From Cognatundibacterium luofuense (GTDB lineage Bacteria; Pseudomonadota; Gammaproteobacteria; Burkholderiales; Burkholderiaceae_D), in NCBI RefSeq assembly GCF_018139685.1, contig NZ_JAGSPN010000007.1, positions 141,603 through 205,602 of the forward strand: a stretch of 64,000 nucleotides of DNA, given 5' to 3'. The notes beneath the pieces are model-generated. The model ran no database searches and was not told the DNA's origin. It worked only from the letters and a program-made list of their open reading frames with translations. How positions within the stretch are numbered: position 1 is the stretch's first letter; each line of letters starts with the position of its first letter. This document shows, piece by piece, positions 36,531 to 45,058 of the stretch. Made by a program: the position numbers and the translations under genes.

Positions 36531-37841
36531 ATGGAAAATCCCGTTCAATTCGTTCAGTGGCTGCGCTCGGTCGCACCGTATATTCACGCCTTCCGCGGCA
36601 AGACTTTCGTCGTGGCCTTCCCGGGCGAGCTGGTAGTTGCCGGCGCACTGCCCGTTCTGGCGCAGGATTTGTCGCTATTGCATGCACTCGGCATCAAAAT
36701 TGTGATCGTGCACGGATCGCGCCCGCAAGTAGCGGAACAGCTGGCACTGCGTAATGTCGATGCGCACTTCCATCACAGCGTACGGATTACCGATATCGCG
36801 GCGATGGAATGCTCGAAAGAAGCCGCAGGTGAATTGCGTCTGGACATTGAAGCGGCATTCAGCCAGGGCTTACCGAATACGCCGATGGCACATTCCGCGA
36901 TTCGCATTATTTCCGGTAACTTTGTCACTGCGCGCCCGATTGGCATCGTGAACGGTGTCGATTTCGGCTTGACCGGTGTCACCCGTAAAGTGGCGGCGGA
37001 TACGATCCATAAAATTCTGGAAGCAGGCAGTCTGGTCTTACTCGGCCCGCTGGGTTTTTCGCCGACCGGTGAAGCATTTAACCTGACGATGGAAGACGTT
37101 GCAGTGTCTGCAGCCACAGCGCTGAAAGCCGATAAGCTGATTTTCATTACCGAAACACCGATGATGGTGGATCAGGACAATGAAGAAATTCACGAATTAT
37201 CGTATCAGCAAGCCGATGAAGAATTAAACGCAAATTACCTCCCGGCCGATTCTGCGTTTTATCTGGAGCACGCGGCCAAAGCCTGTAAAGCCGGCGTACA
37301 GCGTGTGCATATCGTGCCTTACGCGATGGATGGCTCGACCCTGCTGGAATTATTCACGCATGATGGTGTCGGTACGATGGTGACATCGGAAAACCTGGAA
37401 ACCCTGCGTGAAGCGACGATTGAAGACGTTGGTGCGATTATTAAACTGATCGAACCGCTGGAAGCCGATGGCACACTGGTCAAACGCGGCCGCGAACTGA
37501 TCGAACGCGAAATCAACCAGTTCTCTGTGATTGAGCATGACGGCGTGATTTTCGGCTGCGCAGCACTCTACCCTTTCCATTACGACAAAATGGCGGAAAT
37601 GGCCTGTCTGACCGTGAATCCGGATGTGCAGGGTCAGGGCGATGGCGAGCGGATACTCAAACATATGGAAAGACGCGCACGCCGCGCCGGTTTCCATTCT
37701 CTGTTTGTGCTGACGACGCGTACTGAACACTGGTTCTTAAAACGCGGATTCGTGAAGGCCACCGTCGATGATTTACCGCGTGACCGTCAGAAAATGTACA
37801 ACTGGCAACGAAAATCTCTGGTACTGATCAAGCAGCTGTAA
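36531..37841 (+). CDS. argA: amino-acid N-acetyltransferase (N-acetylglutamate synthase)
   Basis: A 436-aa ArgA, which acetylates glutamate with acetyl-CoA as the first step of arginine synthesis. The N-terminal amino-acid-kinase-like domain, the usual arginine feedback site, is seen as FVVAFPGELVVAGALPVLAQDL, VIVHGSRPQVAEQL and RIISGNFVTARPIG. A GNAT domain follows (about 290-436) with FGCAALYPFHYDKMAEMACL and the acetyl-CoA loop VNPDVQGQGDGERIL; the family's typical QGxGxG reads QGQGDG. There is no Shine-Dalgarno sequence and a -10 box lies just before the ATG, so a leaderless transcript is likely. yggX follows 48 nt downstream. Confidence 0.95.
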   Translation: MENPVQFVQWLRSVAPYIHAFRGKTFVVAFPGELVVAGALPVLAQDLSLLHALGIKIVIVHGSRPQVAEQLALRNVDAHFHHSVRITDIAAMECSKEAAGELRLDIEAAFSQGLPNTPMAHSAIRIISGNFVTARPIGIVNGVDFGLTGVTRKVAADTIHKILEAGSLVLLGPLGFSPTGEAFNLTMEDVAVSAATALKADKLIFITETPMMVDQDNEEIHELSYQQADEELNANYLPADSAFYLEHAAKACKAGVQRVHIVPYAMDGSTLLELFTHDGVGTMVTSENLETLREATIEDVGAIIKLIEPLEADGTLVKRGRELIEREINQFSVIEHDGVIFGCAALYPFHYDKMAEMACLTVNPDVQGQGDGERILKHMERRARRAGFHSLFVLTTRTEHWFLKRGFVKATVDDLPRDRQKMYNWQRKSLVLIKQL

Positions 37842-37852
37842 GCAGCTTTACG

Positions 37853-37858
37853 TATAAT
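37853..37858 (+). promoter_or_regulatory. candidate -10 box for yggX
   Basis: TATAAT lies 12-17 nt after the argA stop codon and 32 nt before the yggX ATG. No good -35 is seen. It suggests yggX has its own promoter as well as possible read-through from argA. Confidence 0.45.
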
Positions 37859-37889
37859 CGCGGCATTCGCAAATTCAACAGGAGTTACT

Positions 37890-38162
37890 ATGGCCCGCAT
37901 GGTCCACTGCATTAAACTGGATAAAGAAGCTGAAGGTCTGGATTTCGCACCGGTTCCGGGCGAACTGGGCGCAAAAATTTATCAGTCCGTTTCTAAAGAA
38001 GCCTGGGCTGGCTGGATCAAACACCAGACCATGCTGGTCAATGAAAACCGCCTGAATCTGGCTGACATCCGTGCCCGCAAATACCTGATGGCGCAAATGG
38101 AAAAGCATTTCTTCGGTGACGGTGCCGACGCTGCTGCCGGTTACGTTCCGCCAACAGAATAA
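37890..38162 (+). CDS. yggX: oxidative damage protection / Fe(II)-trafficking protein YggX
   Basis: A 90-aa protein matching YggX end to end: [18 protein letters not shown] with the conserved N-terminal Cys, [20 protein letters not shown], then [20 protein letters not shown] and [13 protein letters not shown]. YggX helps protect iron-sulfur enzymes and limits oxidative damage from iron. It starts after AGGAG and is followed by a strong terminator. In enterobacteria yggX sits with mutY; here it follows argA. Confidence 0.95.
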   Translation: MARMVHCIKLDKEAEGLDFAPVPGELGAKIYQSVSKEAWAGWIKHQTMLVNENRLNLADIRARKYLMAQMEKHFFGDGADAAAGYVPPTE

Positions 38163-38190
38163 CGGAATAAATCAGCGCTGCTGATACGAC

Positions 38191-38226
38191 AAAGCCTCCG
38201 CAGTTCGGTCCGGAGGCTTTTTTTAT
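38191..38226 (+). terminator. intrinsic terminator of yggX
   Basis: AAAGCCTCCG pairs with CGGAGGCTTT, followed by a T-run. Confidence 0.9.
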
Positions 38227-38298
38227 GGCTTCGTAACAACTGCCAGCGTCCGGGCCAGCCCATGTCCCCACGGGCGGCAAAACTGCCCCAAATACCCT

Positions 38299-38383
38299 CA
38301 AATGCGGCATTCAGCACAGCGATCCGGCGGTCGTCGGCAGAAAGTCCGGGGCTCCGGAATCAGCAGATGACGATAACTGCACA
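38299..38383 (-). repeat. dispersed 85-nt intergenic repeat, copy R5
   Basis: Minus orientation, ATCGTCATCT-type end repeat at 38364-38383, core intact, 65-nt spacing kept. It lies between convergent yggX and the carbonic anhydrase gene and abuts the latter's terminator. Confidence 0.88.
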
Positions 38384-38420
38384 AAAGCCCGTTTTCTTCT
38401 GACAGAAAAACGGGCTTTTT
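38383..38420 (-). terminator. bidirectional terminator next to the carbonic anhydrase gene
   Basis: AAAAGCCCGTTTT pairs with AAAACGGGCTTTTT. Both flanks are A/T-rich, and it lies about 20 nt after the carbonic anhydrase stop codon. Confidence 0.88.
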
Positions 38421-38441
38421 CAGGGGCTGACTGATACGGAA

Positions 38442-39179
38442 TCAGTTCAGGAAATCGACTTTACCGGTTTCCACGTCATGCATTGCACCGATCACTTTGA
38501 TCTGGCCTTTATCGACCATTTCTTTCAGTACAGGGCTCTTGTCGAGAATCGATTTCACGGTCATGCGGACATTGGTTTCAGCGGCAGCATCCACGAAATG
38601 ATGATTTTTGGAGGAACGGTCATCACCGTGCACGTTTGGCGTTGCTTTAACGGCTGGCGCGATTTTTTCAATCAGCGCAGTCAGATTACCCATTTTGACG
38701 TTGTCGCAGGCACCTTTCACCGCGCCGCAATGGGTATGACCCACCACCACAATCGCTTTGGAACCGGCGACCTTGGATGCATATTCCAGACTGCCCAGAA
38801 TATCTTCATTAACGATATTACCGGCGACACGCGCGGTGAACATATCGCCGATACCCTGATCGAACACCAGTGCAGGATCAGAGCGGGAATCAATACAGGA
38901 AACAATGCTGACAAACGGGAACTGCCCCTGAGAACCGGCTGTTTTGGTCTGGGAAATCAGATCGCGCTTGAGCATTGTGCCGGACAGGAAACGGGCGTTC
39001 CCTTCTTTCAGGCGCTGAATCGCTTCATCCGGTGTAACTTTCGCCTGCGAATCTTTGGTCATCGGAATACTGACAACCGCATCCGCAAACGCAACCGGCG
39101 ATACCACCGCACCAGCACCGACCGTACCCAGCATCGCCAGTGCGATCGCTGACTTTCTTAAGACCGGAAACAACGACAT
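38442..39179 (-). CDS. beta-class carbonic anhydrase with signal peptide
   Basis: A 245-aa beta carbonic anhydrase that interconverts CO2 and bicarbonate. Zinc ligands and active-site residues are visible: Cys and Asp/Arg in SCIDSRSDP, and His and Cys in GHTHCGAVKGAC. The first 33 residues form a signal peptide (AIALAMLGTVGAGAVVSPVAFAD), so the enzyme should be periplasmic, whereas most bacterial beta enzymes are cytosolic. AAGGAG precedes the ATG. It could help trap or supply CO2/bicarbonate or buffer the periplasm. Confidence 0.92.
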   Translation of the reverse strand: MSLFPVLRKSAIALAMLGTVGAGAVVSPVAFADAVVSIPMTKDSQAKVTPDEAIQRLKEGNARFLSGTMLKRDLISQTKTAGSQGQFPFVSIVSCIDSRSDPALVFDQGIGDMFTARVAGNIVNEDILGSLEYASKVAGSKAIVVVGHTHCGAVKGACDNVKMGNLTALIEKIAPAVKATPNVHGDDRSSKNHHFVDAAAETNVRMTVKSILDKSPVLKEMVDKGQIKVIGAMHDVETGKVDFLN

Positions 39180-39258
39180 TTTTTGCTCCTTGATATATTT
39201 TAAAAATGAGCGGAGATCTTACGAAATGTCGTTGTCCGGGCACAATTCGGATTTTCCG

Positions 39259-39930
39259 TCAGAATTGTAAGGTTTTTACCCCTTCTGCCATTCCCAGCAG
39301 ACAAACATTCGCGCCCTGCGCCGCAAACAAGCCTACGGTCACAACACCCACGATGTTATTGATTGCTGCTTCCATCGCCACCGGATCGGTAATCTGCATA
39401 CCGTGCACATCCAATATATAGTTTCCGTTGTCAGTTACCAGCGGTTTTTCATCTTTCATACGCAGCTTCGCTTCACCGCCGATGGCATTCAGCTTACGGG
39501 CAACCACAGCATGCGACATCGGGATCACTTCCACCGGCAGCGGAAATTTACCCAGTGTTTCCACCAGCTTGGAACCGTCAGCGATACAAATGAATTTTTC
39601 TGCCACCGAGGCCACGATTTTTTCGCGGGTCAGTGCCGCGCCGCCGCCTTTGATCATTGCGCCGCTGGCGGTGATTTCATCAGCACCGTCGATATACACC
39701 GGCATGCTGGTCACATCATTCAGATCCAGCACTTCAAAACCATGCGCACGCAGACGTGCTGCGGTTGCCTCGGACGATGCAACGGTCGCTTTCACTTTGT
39801 GTTTGATTTTCGCGAGTTCATCGATGAAAAAATTCGCGGTGGAACCAGTGCCAACGCCAACGATCTCGTTTTCAACAACATACGCAATCGCCGCTTTCGC
39901 CACTTCCAGTTTCAGTTCATCCTGAGTCAT
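39259..39930 (-). CDS. rpiA: ribose-5-phosphate isomerase A
   Basis: A 223-aa RpiA of the pentose phosphate pathway, which interconverts ribose-5-phosphate and ribulose-5-phosphate. Conserved blocks are [16 protein letters not shown] (phosphate loop), YIDGADEI with the catalytic Asp residues, [16 protein letters not shown], and the C-terminal GVVTVGLFA. Length is typical. An AAGAAAGAAG stretch precedes the ATG. It lies between srkA and the carbonic anhydrase gene on the same strand, but gaps of about 60-80 nt and the leader of the anhydrase gene suggest separate control. Confidence 0.96.
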   Translation of the reverse strand: MTQDELKLEVAKAAIAYVVENEIVGVGTGSTANFFIDELAKIKHKVKATVASSEATAARLRAHGFEVLDLNDVTSMPVYIDGADEITASGAMIKGGGAALTREKIVASVAEKFICIADGSKLVETLGKFPLPVEVIPMSHAVVARKLNAIGGEAKLRMKDEKPLVTDNGNYILDVHGMQITDPVAMEAAINNIVGVVTVGLFAAQGANVCLLGMAEGVKTLQF

Positions 39931-39991
39931 GATTTCACTTCTTTCTTACAATAAAAAAAACGTTTAACGATTTACCCGCAAGCAAAATGCT

Positions 39992-41011
39992 TTACACCGG
40001 CCACAAGGTCGGTGCCTGCATTGCTGCAATCTGTTCCTGTAATTCTGTAATTTTTTCCTGCCAGTAACGCGGCGTGCCAAACCAGGAAAACGCAGCAACA
40101 AAGGCCGGATCAAAACGGCGCTGCGCCAGCCACGCGGAATAATGGATCAGCCGCAAGGTGCGTAAAGCTTCAATCAGATATAACTGACGCGGGTGGAATT
40201 CATAGAAATCTTCGTAACCTGCCAGCAAATCGCCGAGTTGCGCCTGCATATCGGCACGCTCGCCGGATAACAGCATCCATAAATCCTGTACCGGCGGGCC
40301 GCTGCGCGCATCATCAAAATCCACAAAATGCGGGCCAGCTTCATCGCCATCGTCCACCCACAACACATTACCCGGATGACAGTCTCCATGCAGACGAATT
40401 TGCGGCACTTCACCCGCTAGATCAAACTGGCGCTGCACCTGATCGAGCGCACGCTGGCTGGTGTCGGCCCAGACCGTTTTTAATTCATCCGGTATCAGAT
40501 CAGGCGTCTGCAGTAACCAGGCGCGCGGCTCAGTTCCGAAGCTATCGATGTTCAGTGCCGGTCTGTGTTCAAAGCAGGTTGTTGCACCTTGCGCATGGAT
40601 ACGGCCGATAAAGCGGCCCAGCCATTCCAGTGTCGCAGGATCATGCAATTCCGGAGCATGGCCACGCTGACGCGGAAACACCGCGAACCGGAATGCCTGC
40701 CAGTGACGCAGCGTATTCCCCTGCGCATCCGGAAAAGCAGTCACCACCGGAATTTCTGCCTGCGCCAGTGCTGCGGAGAACTGATGCTCTTCAATAATCG
40801 CAGCATCAGTCCAGCGTTCAGGCCGGTAAAACTTAGCGATCAGCGGCGAACCATCTTCCACACCCACCTGATAGACACGGTTCTCATAACTGTTTAAAGC
40901 CAGCAAGCGGCCATCCACCATCCAGCCGGCTTGCTCTACGGCGTCCAGCACCAGATCCGGTGTCAGGCCGGAAAAGTGCGAAAAATCCTGATTTTTATCC
41001 ATAGGCGGCAT
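39992..41011 (-). CDS. srkA: stress-response serine/threonine kinase SrkA (YihE)
   Basis: A 339-aa kinase with the aminoglycoside-phosphotransferase-like fold. Landmarks are LALNSYENRVYQVGVED, the nucleotide Lys in LIAKFYRPERW, the catalytic loop RLHGDCHPGNVLW and the metal-binding HFVDFDDARSGP. SrkA/YihE counteracts MazF-mediated death and acts in envelope and oxidative stress in E. coli. The start could be at 41011 or at the Met three codons later; neither has a strong ribosome-binding site. It is divergent from the YecA-like gene. Confidence 0.92.
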   Translation of the reverse strand: MPPMDKNQDFSHFSGLTPDLVLDAVEQAGWMVDGRLLALNSYENRVYQVGVEDGSPLIAKFYRPERWTDAAIIEEHQFSAALAQAEIPVVTAFPDAQGNTLRHWQAFRFAVFPRQRGHAPELHDPATLEWLGRFIGRIHAQGATTCFEHRPALNIDSFGTEPRAWLLQTPDLIPDELKTVWADTSQRALDQVQRQFDLAGEVPQIRLHGDCHPGNVLWVDDGDEAGPHFVDFDDARSGPPVQDLWMLLSGERADMQAQLGDLLAGYEDFYEFHPRQLYLIEALRTLRLIHYSAWLAQRRFDPAFVAAFSWFGTPRYWQEKITELQEQIAAMQAPTLWPV

Positions 41012-41128
41012 TGTAAGGTGAATCGTTTATGACTCAGCGATTTTCTGGCGCTGTTGCCTGAAAAATCGTGCAGACGCCCGTCTGAGCGGCTACACTTCGG
41101 GTATTTCAACGATTACGAAGTTATTGCT

Positions 41129-41818
41129 ATGCATCTTGATGAACCATTGAGCGATAAGGAATTTAACGAACTGGACAAGTTTCTGATGTCTGACCGGGTT
41201 GGTGATGACGGTATGACAATGGATGCTTTGCACGGTTTTCTGACCGCCATCGCGATCGGCCCGGAAATGATTCCTGTACAGGAATGGCTGCCAGTGGTCT
41301 GGGGTTTACCGGACAATGAACAGCCAAAATTCAAAACCGACAATGAAATGAAACGCATCACGAATCTGATTGCGCGTTTCATGAATGAAGTCCAGATCAC
41401 GTTTGAAGTGGCGCCACAGGAATTCGAGCCACTGTATTGCGTGCAGGAACACAATGGCAAAGAACTGGTAGACGGTGAAACCTGGGCCTGGGGCTTCTGC
41501 GAAGGTATGCGCCTGCGCGAAGATGAATGGCAACCAGCATGGGAAGATGCGCTGGCGGGTCCGGTGCTGCATCAGATTTATCTGCTGGGTGCGGAAGAAA
41601 TCGAGGAAGAGGAAGTTGAATTCGTCGATACACCGGAAAAATGCCACACGCTGGCGCTGTCCATCGAAAAAGGTATCCGCACCGTACGTCAGTTCTGGGC
41701 GCCCCTGCGTAAAAATGGCGTGGAAACCGTAAAGCGTGAAGCACCGAAAACTGGCCGTAATGATCCCTGCACCTGCGGCAGCGGCAAGAAATTCAAAGTC
41801 TGCTGCGGCGCGGAGTAA
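41129..41818 (+). CDS. UPF0149 (YecA-like) protein with C-terminal SEC-C motif
   Basis: A 229-aa protein. Residues 1-190 match UPF0149/Yec[17 protein letters not shown], then [17 protein letters not shown], and the acidic middle [18 protein letters not shown]. The end is a SEC-C zinc-binding motif, [19 protein letters not shown], as in SecA and YecA. E. coli YecA binds metal through SEC-C and interacts with ribosomes; its job is not fully known. I use the ATG at 41129 because the residues from the earlier in-frame start (41054) are Arg-rich and unlike the family. Confidence 0.88.
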   Translation: MHLDEPLSDKEFNELDKFLMSDRVGDDGMTMDALHGFLTAIAIGPEMIPVQEWLPVVWGLPDNEQPKFKTDNEMKRITNLIARFMNEVQITFEVAPQEFEPLYCVQEHNGKELVDGETWAWGFCEGMRLREDEWQPAWEDALAGPVLHQIYLLGAEEIEEEEVEFVDTPEKCHTLALSIEKGIRTVRQFWAPLRKNGVETVKREAPKTGRNDPCTCGSGKKFKVCCGAE

Positions 41819-41919
41819 ACTCGCAGCGCCTCTTGAGGAAAACCTCTACGGCGCTGGCTGTTTTGAAATGCTGACATCGTGTTAATGTAAATGCCTGTTT
41901 ATCCGCAGAGGAAATTTTC

Positions 41920-42174
41920 ATGAGCTTACAGCAACAATTTGAACAGGCAGTTACCGATTCCAAAGCGCTGCCTGAGCGTCCGGACAATATGACGCTGTTA
42001 AAAATCTACGCACTGTACAAACAAGGTGCGAGCGGCGACGTGACCGGTGAACGTCCTGGCATGATGGATTTTGTTGCGCGCGCCAAGTTTGACGCGTGGG
42101 CAGAACTGAAAGGTACTGCGCAGGAAACGGCAATGCAGAGCTATATTGATCTGATCAATTCGCTCAAAGGCTGA
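41920..42174 (+). CDS. acyl-CoA-binding protein
   Basis: An 84-aa four-helix ACBP: LQQQFEQAVTDSKALPERPDN, then LLKIYALYKQGASGDV with the Tyr and Lys that contact CoA, then GMMDFVARAKFDAWAEL. It binds long-chain acyl-CoA and buffers or delivers it. ACBPs are common in eukaryotes and scattered in bacteria, often in proteobacteria. A GAGGAAA sequence precedes the ATG, and a strong terminator follows. Confidence 0.95.
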   Translation: MSLQQQFEQAVTDSKALPERPDNMTLLKIYALYKQGASGDVTGERPGMMDFVARAKFDAWAELKGTAQETAMQSYIDLINSLKG

Positions 42175-42196
42175 TGCTCTGAGCAATGCAGGCAGC

Positions 42197-42230
42197 AAAA
42201 AAAACGGGAGGTTTTCCTCCCGTTTTTTAT
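42197..42230. terminator. bidirectional terminator between ACBP and 2-hydroxyacid dehydrogenase genes
   Basis: AAAAAACGGGAGG pairs with CCTCCCGTTTTTT around TTTT. It can serve both convergent genes. Confidence 0.92.
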
Positions 42231-42237
42231 TGCGAAA

Positions 42238-43203
42238 TCACCACAGAGGATTTTTAGCCTGCCCTGTAAGTAGTCCGGCAATCAGATTATCCGCAGCACA
42301 ATTCGCCATCGCTCTGCGCGTTTTGACTGACGCACTGGCGATATGCGGTGTCAGCACCACGTTATCCAGTTTCAGAAACGCCGGTGCAAACGCTGGCTCA
42401 TTTTCAAATACATCCAGTCCGGCAGCCGCAATCCTGCGCTCACGCAAAGCAGCAATCAGCGCCTGATCATCCACAATGCCACCGCGCGCAATATTGGTCA
42501 GCGTGGCCGTCGGCTTCATCATCGCAAGCTCTTCTGCACCAACTGCATGGTGCGATGCGGCTGAATACGGCAACACCAGAATGATGTGATCAGCTTCTTC
42601 AAATAAAGCTTGCTTACTCACATAACGTGCCTGATTCGCCTGCGCTTCCTGCTCTGTACTAAGGCGACTGCGGTTGTGATACATCACCTCCATCCCGAAA
42701 CCCTGCGCACGACGTGCAATTGCCTGCCCTATTCTGCCCATACCCAGAATACCGAGCGTGCTGCCGTGAATATCAGCGCCGGACATCAGGTCGTAATGCC
42801 ATTTATTCCATTTTCCGGCGCGCAAAAAATGTTCTGCCTCCGTTATACGTCGTGCAGTCGCCATCATCAGCGCCCAGCCGAAATCGGCAGTCGTTTCTGT
42901 CAGTACGTCCGGCGTGTTACTGGCCAGCACACCGGCAGCCTGCATGGCAGGCACATCCAGATTGTCATAACCGACCGCCATATTGGCTACCATCTTCAGC
43001 TGCGGACACGCTGCCAGCACAGAAGCATTGATACGTGATGAGCCGGTAACAATTGCACCTTCTTTACCCTGCAAACGCCGTATCAGCTCTTCCGGTGAAA
43101 AGATCTCATCGCCCTGATTCGATTCGACTTCAAAATATTGCTCCAGACGGTGCAGCACATCAGGAAAAATCGCGCGAGCGATCAGAATGGCAGGTTTTGA
43201 CAT
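42238..43203 (-). CDS. D-2-hydroxyacid dehydrogenase (GhrB/glyoxylate-hydroxypyruvate reductase-like)
   Basis: A 321-aa NAD(P)-dependent D-isomer 2-hydroxyacid dehydrogenase. The Rossmann motif is LGILGMGRIGQAIARR. The catalytic Arg lies in NIARGGIVDDQAL, Glu in GLDVFENEPAF and His in LTPHIASAS. The closest subgroup reduces glyoxylate, hydroxypyruvate or 2-ketogluconate. The start at 43203 (MSKPAILI) fits the family; upstream in-frame residues do not. A functional link to hyi, 34 kb away, is possible (both handle hydroxypyruvate) but not supported by position. Confidence 0.88.
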   Translation of the reverse strand: MSKPAILIARAIFPDVLHRLEQYFEVESNQGDEIFSPEELIRRLQGKEGAIVTGSSRINASVLAACPQLKMVANMAVGYDNLDVPAMQAAGVLASNTPDVLTETTADFGWALMMATARRITEAEHFLRAGKWNKWHYDLMSGADIHGSTLGILGMGRIGQAIARRAQGFGMEVMYHNRSRLSTEQEAQANQARYVSKQALFEEADHIILVLPYSAASHHAVGAEELAMMKPTATLTNIARGGIVDDQALIAALRERRIAAAGLDVFENEPAFAPAFLKLDNVVLTPHIASASVKTRRAMANCAADNLIAGLLTGQAKNPLW

Positions 43204-43536
43204 AGGTGATATCCGGCAAATCGTCATAAAAACAGAAGGGACTGGCAGGCTCAGAATGCTGAACCCGCTTGCATTCAGATGATGATTGTGACACTTCAGC
43301 ACTGATCATGCACAAAATTTCTGCTAATTACCCTGTTCATCCGCCAAAATCTGATTTATACCGTTCTGAGCACCGGACAACCGGTAACCAGACCCCGCAT
43401 TTGCTTATGCGCAAACTATATAAGCTCAGTTTGTGAGAAGTGCTGAATTGCCTTAAAATACAAGGCTTTGCAACCCACAGAGTCTTTTGCTTACTCGCAG
43501 GGCTAACAATTTACGTATTTTTTTGATTGGACTGTT
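43204..43536. other. 333-nt divergent intergenic region
   Basis: It separates the dehydrogenase gene from fdxA and must hold both promoters. I see no gene, tRNA-like fold or repeat copy in it. Confidence 0.7.
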
Positions 43537-43860
43537 ATGACCCACGTTGTGACCGAATCCTGCATCCGCTGCCGCTACACTGACTGCGTGGATGTCTGCC
43601 CTGTTGACTGCTTCCGCGCCGGCCCGAATTTCCTGGCCATCGATCCAGATGAGTGTATCGACTGCGCAGTGTGCGTCGCAGAATGCCCGGCAAACGCAAT
43701 TTACGCTGAAGAAGATGTACCTGCAGATCAGCAAAAATTCATTAAGTTGAATGCTGATTTAGCGCGTTCCTGGCCTTCCATCACCAAAACCGTCGCACCT
43801 CTGGCGGATGCGGATGACTGGAAAGACGTCAAGGAAAAACTGCAGTACCTCGAACGTTAA
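43537..43860 (+). CDS. fdxA: 7Fe ferredoxin FdxA ([3Fe-4S][4Fe-4S])
   Basis: A 107-aa ferredoxin of the Azotobacter FdI type. The first cluster region is CIRCRYTDCVDVCPVDCF and the second CIDCAVCVAECP. The spacing around the first cluster (CxxCxxxxC...C) is that of 3Fe/7Fe ferredoxins, followed by the extended C-terminal tail (SWPSITKTVAPLADADDW). In Azotobacter FdI takes part in an oxidative-stress response with ferredoxin-NADP reductase. The reductase gene fpr is next door (62 nt). Confidence 0.95.
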   Translation: MTHVVTESCIRCRYTDCVDVCPVDCFRAGPNFLAIDPDECIDCAVCVAECPANAIYAEEDVPADQQKFIKLNADLARSWPSITKTVAPLADADDWKDVKEKLQYLER

Positions 43861-43922
43861 TCCCTTGCCAGCCCGGCGCTGGCATTGTTTTAGTCTGACT
43901 GTATCTGAAAGCACTTCCTGCT

Positions 43923-44993
43923 ATGGAAAATCAACAAACCACTCTGGCTGACGGCGTCATTGACGCGGATGCCGTTATTATCGGCGCCGGCCCGGTCGGC
44001 CTGTTCCAGGTATTCGAGCTCGGTCTGCTCGAAATCAAAGCTCACGTTATTGACTCTCTGCCAGTTGTTGGTGGTCAGTGCGTAGAACTGTACCCTGACA
44101 AACCGATTTATGACATTCCTGCAGTTCCGGTCTGTACCGGTCAGGAACTGACGGATAACCTGCTGAAGCAGATCGAACCGTTTGAACCAACTTTCCATCT
44201 GGGTCAGGAAGTGACTGTTGTTGAACGTCGTGAAGATGGTCGTTTCAATGTAGAAACTTCCACCGGCACCCGCTTCATCACTAAAACCATTTTCATCGCT
44301 GCGGGCGTTGGCTCCTTCCAGCCACGTACACTGAAAGTGGACGGCATTGAAGAATTTGAAGGCAAGCAAGTTTTCTACCGTGTAAAAGATCCTAGCCAGT
44401 TCCATGGCAAAAATCTGGTGATCTGCGGTGGCGGTGACTCCGCACTGGACTGGGCCCTGAATCTGGTTGGCAAGGCAGAATCTGTGATTCTGATTCACCG
44501 CCGCGAAGATTTCCGCGCTGCACCGGCATCGGTCGCCAAAATGAAAGAACTGTGCGACAACTACGAAATGCAGTTGCTGATCGGTCAGGTAACTGGTCTG
44601 GATACCAAAGACGGCGTGATGTCGGAAATCAAGGTTACCGGTGCTGATGGCGTTACCCGCCGTCTGGAACTGGATAGCCTGCTGGTATTCTTCGGCCTGT
44701 CTCCGAAACTCGGCCCTATCGCCGAATGGGGCCTGGAAATCGAACGTAAGCAGCTGAAAGTCATGAACACTGAGAAGTTCGAAACCAATGTTCCGGGCAT
44801 TTTCGCTGTTGGTGATATCAATACTTACCCAGGTAAGAAAAAGCTGATTCTGTCCGGCTTCCATGAAGCTGCGCTGGCTGCTTTCGGTGCTGCACCCTAC
44901 ATTTTCCCTGAAAAGAAAATCCACATGCAGTACACCACCACTTCTCCGAAACTGCACAAGATTCTGGGCGTGGAAACACCAGTATTTGACTGA
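43923..44993 (+). CDS. fpr: ferredoxin--NADP+ reductase (TrxB-like)
   Basis: A 356-aa two-dinucleotide-binding flavoprotein of the thioredoxin-reductase-like FNR class. The FAD motif is [19 protein letters not shown], the NADP motif is [16 protein letters not shown], and the end motif is [18 protein letters not shown]. The CxxC redox pair of true thioredoxin reductase is absent, as expected. It should exchange electrons between NADPH and the adjacent FdxA. Length is close to known FNRs of this class. Confidence 0.92.
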   Translation: MENQQTTLADGVIDADAVIIGAGPVGLFQVFELGLLEIKAHVIDSLPVVGGQCVELYPDKPIYDIPAVPVCTGQELTDNLLKQIEPFEPTFHLGQEVTVVERREDGRFNVETSTGTRFITKTIFIAAGVGSFQPRTLKVDGIEEFEGKQVFYRVKDPSQFHGKNLVICGGGDSALDWALNLVGKAESVILIHRREDFRAAPASVAKMKELCDNYEMQLLIGQVTGLDTKDGVMSEIKVTGADGVTRRLELDSLLVFFGLSPKLGPIAEWGLEIERKQLKVMNTEKFETNVPGIFAVGDINTYPGKKKLILSGFHEAALAAFGAAPYIFPEKKIHMQYTTTSPKLHKILGVETPVFD

Positions 44994-45010
44994 TTTTGTC
45001 AGCACCAAAT

Positions 45011-45041
45011 AAAAAAGCGCATCCTGTGATGCGCTTTTTTG
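45011..45041. terminator. bidirectional terminator after fpr
   Basis: AAAAAAGCGCATC pairs with GATGCGCTTTTTT around CTGT. It lies between convergent fpr and the HD-GYP gene. Confidence 0.92.
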
Positions 45042-45058
45042 TTTCCCGATAATCTCCG

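Noticed and set aside
43890-45008. 372-codon antisense ORF opposite fpr
   Set aside because: Same reason: a shadow of a strongly supported gene, Phe/Gln/Asn-rich with no domain.
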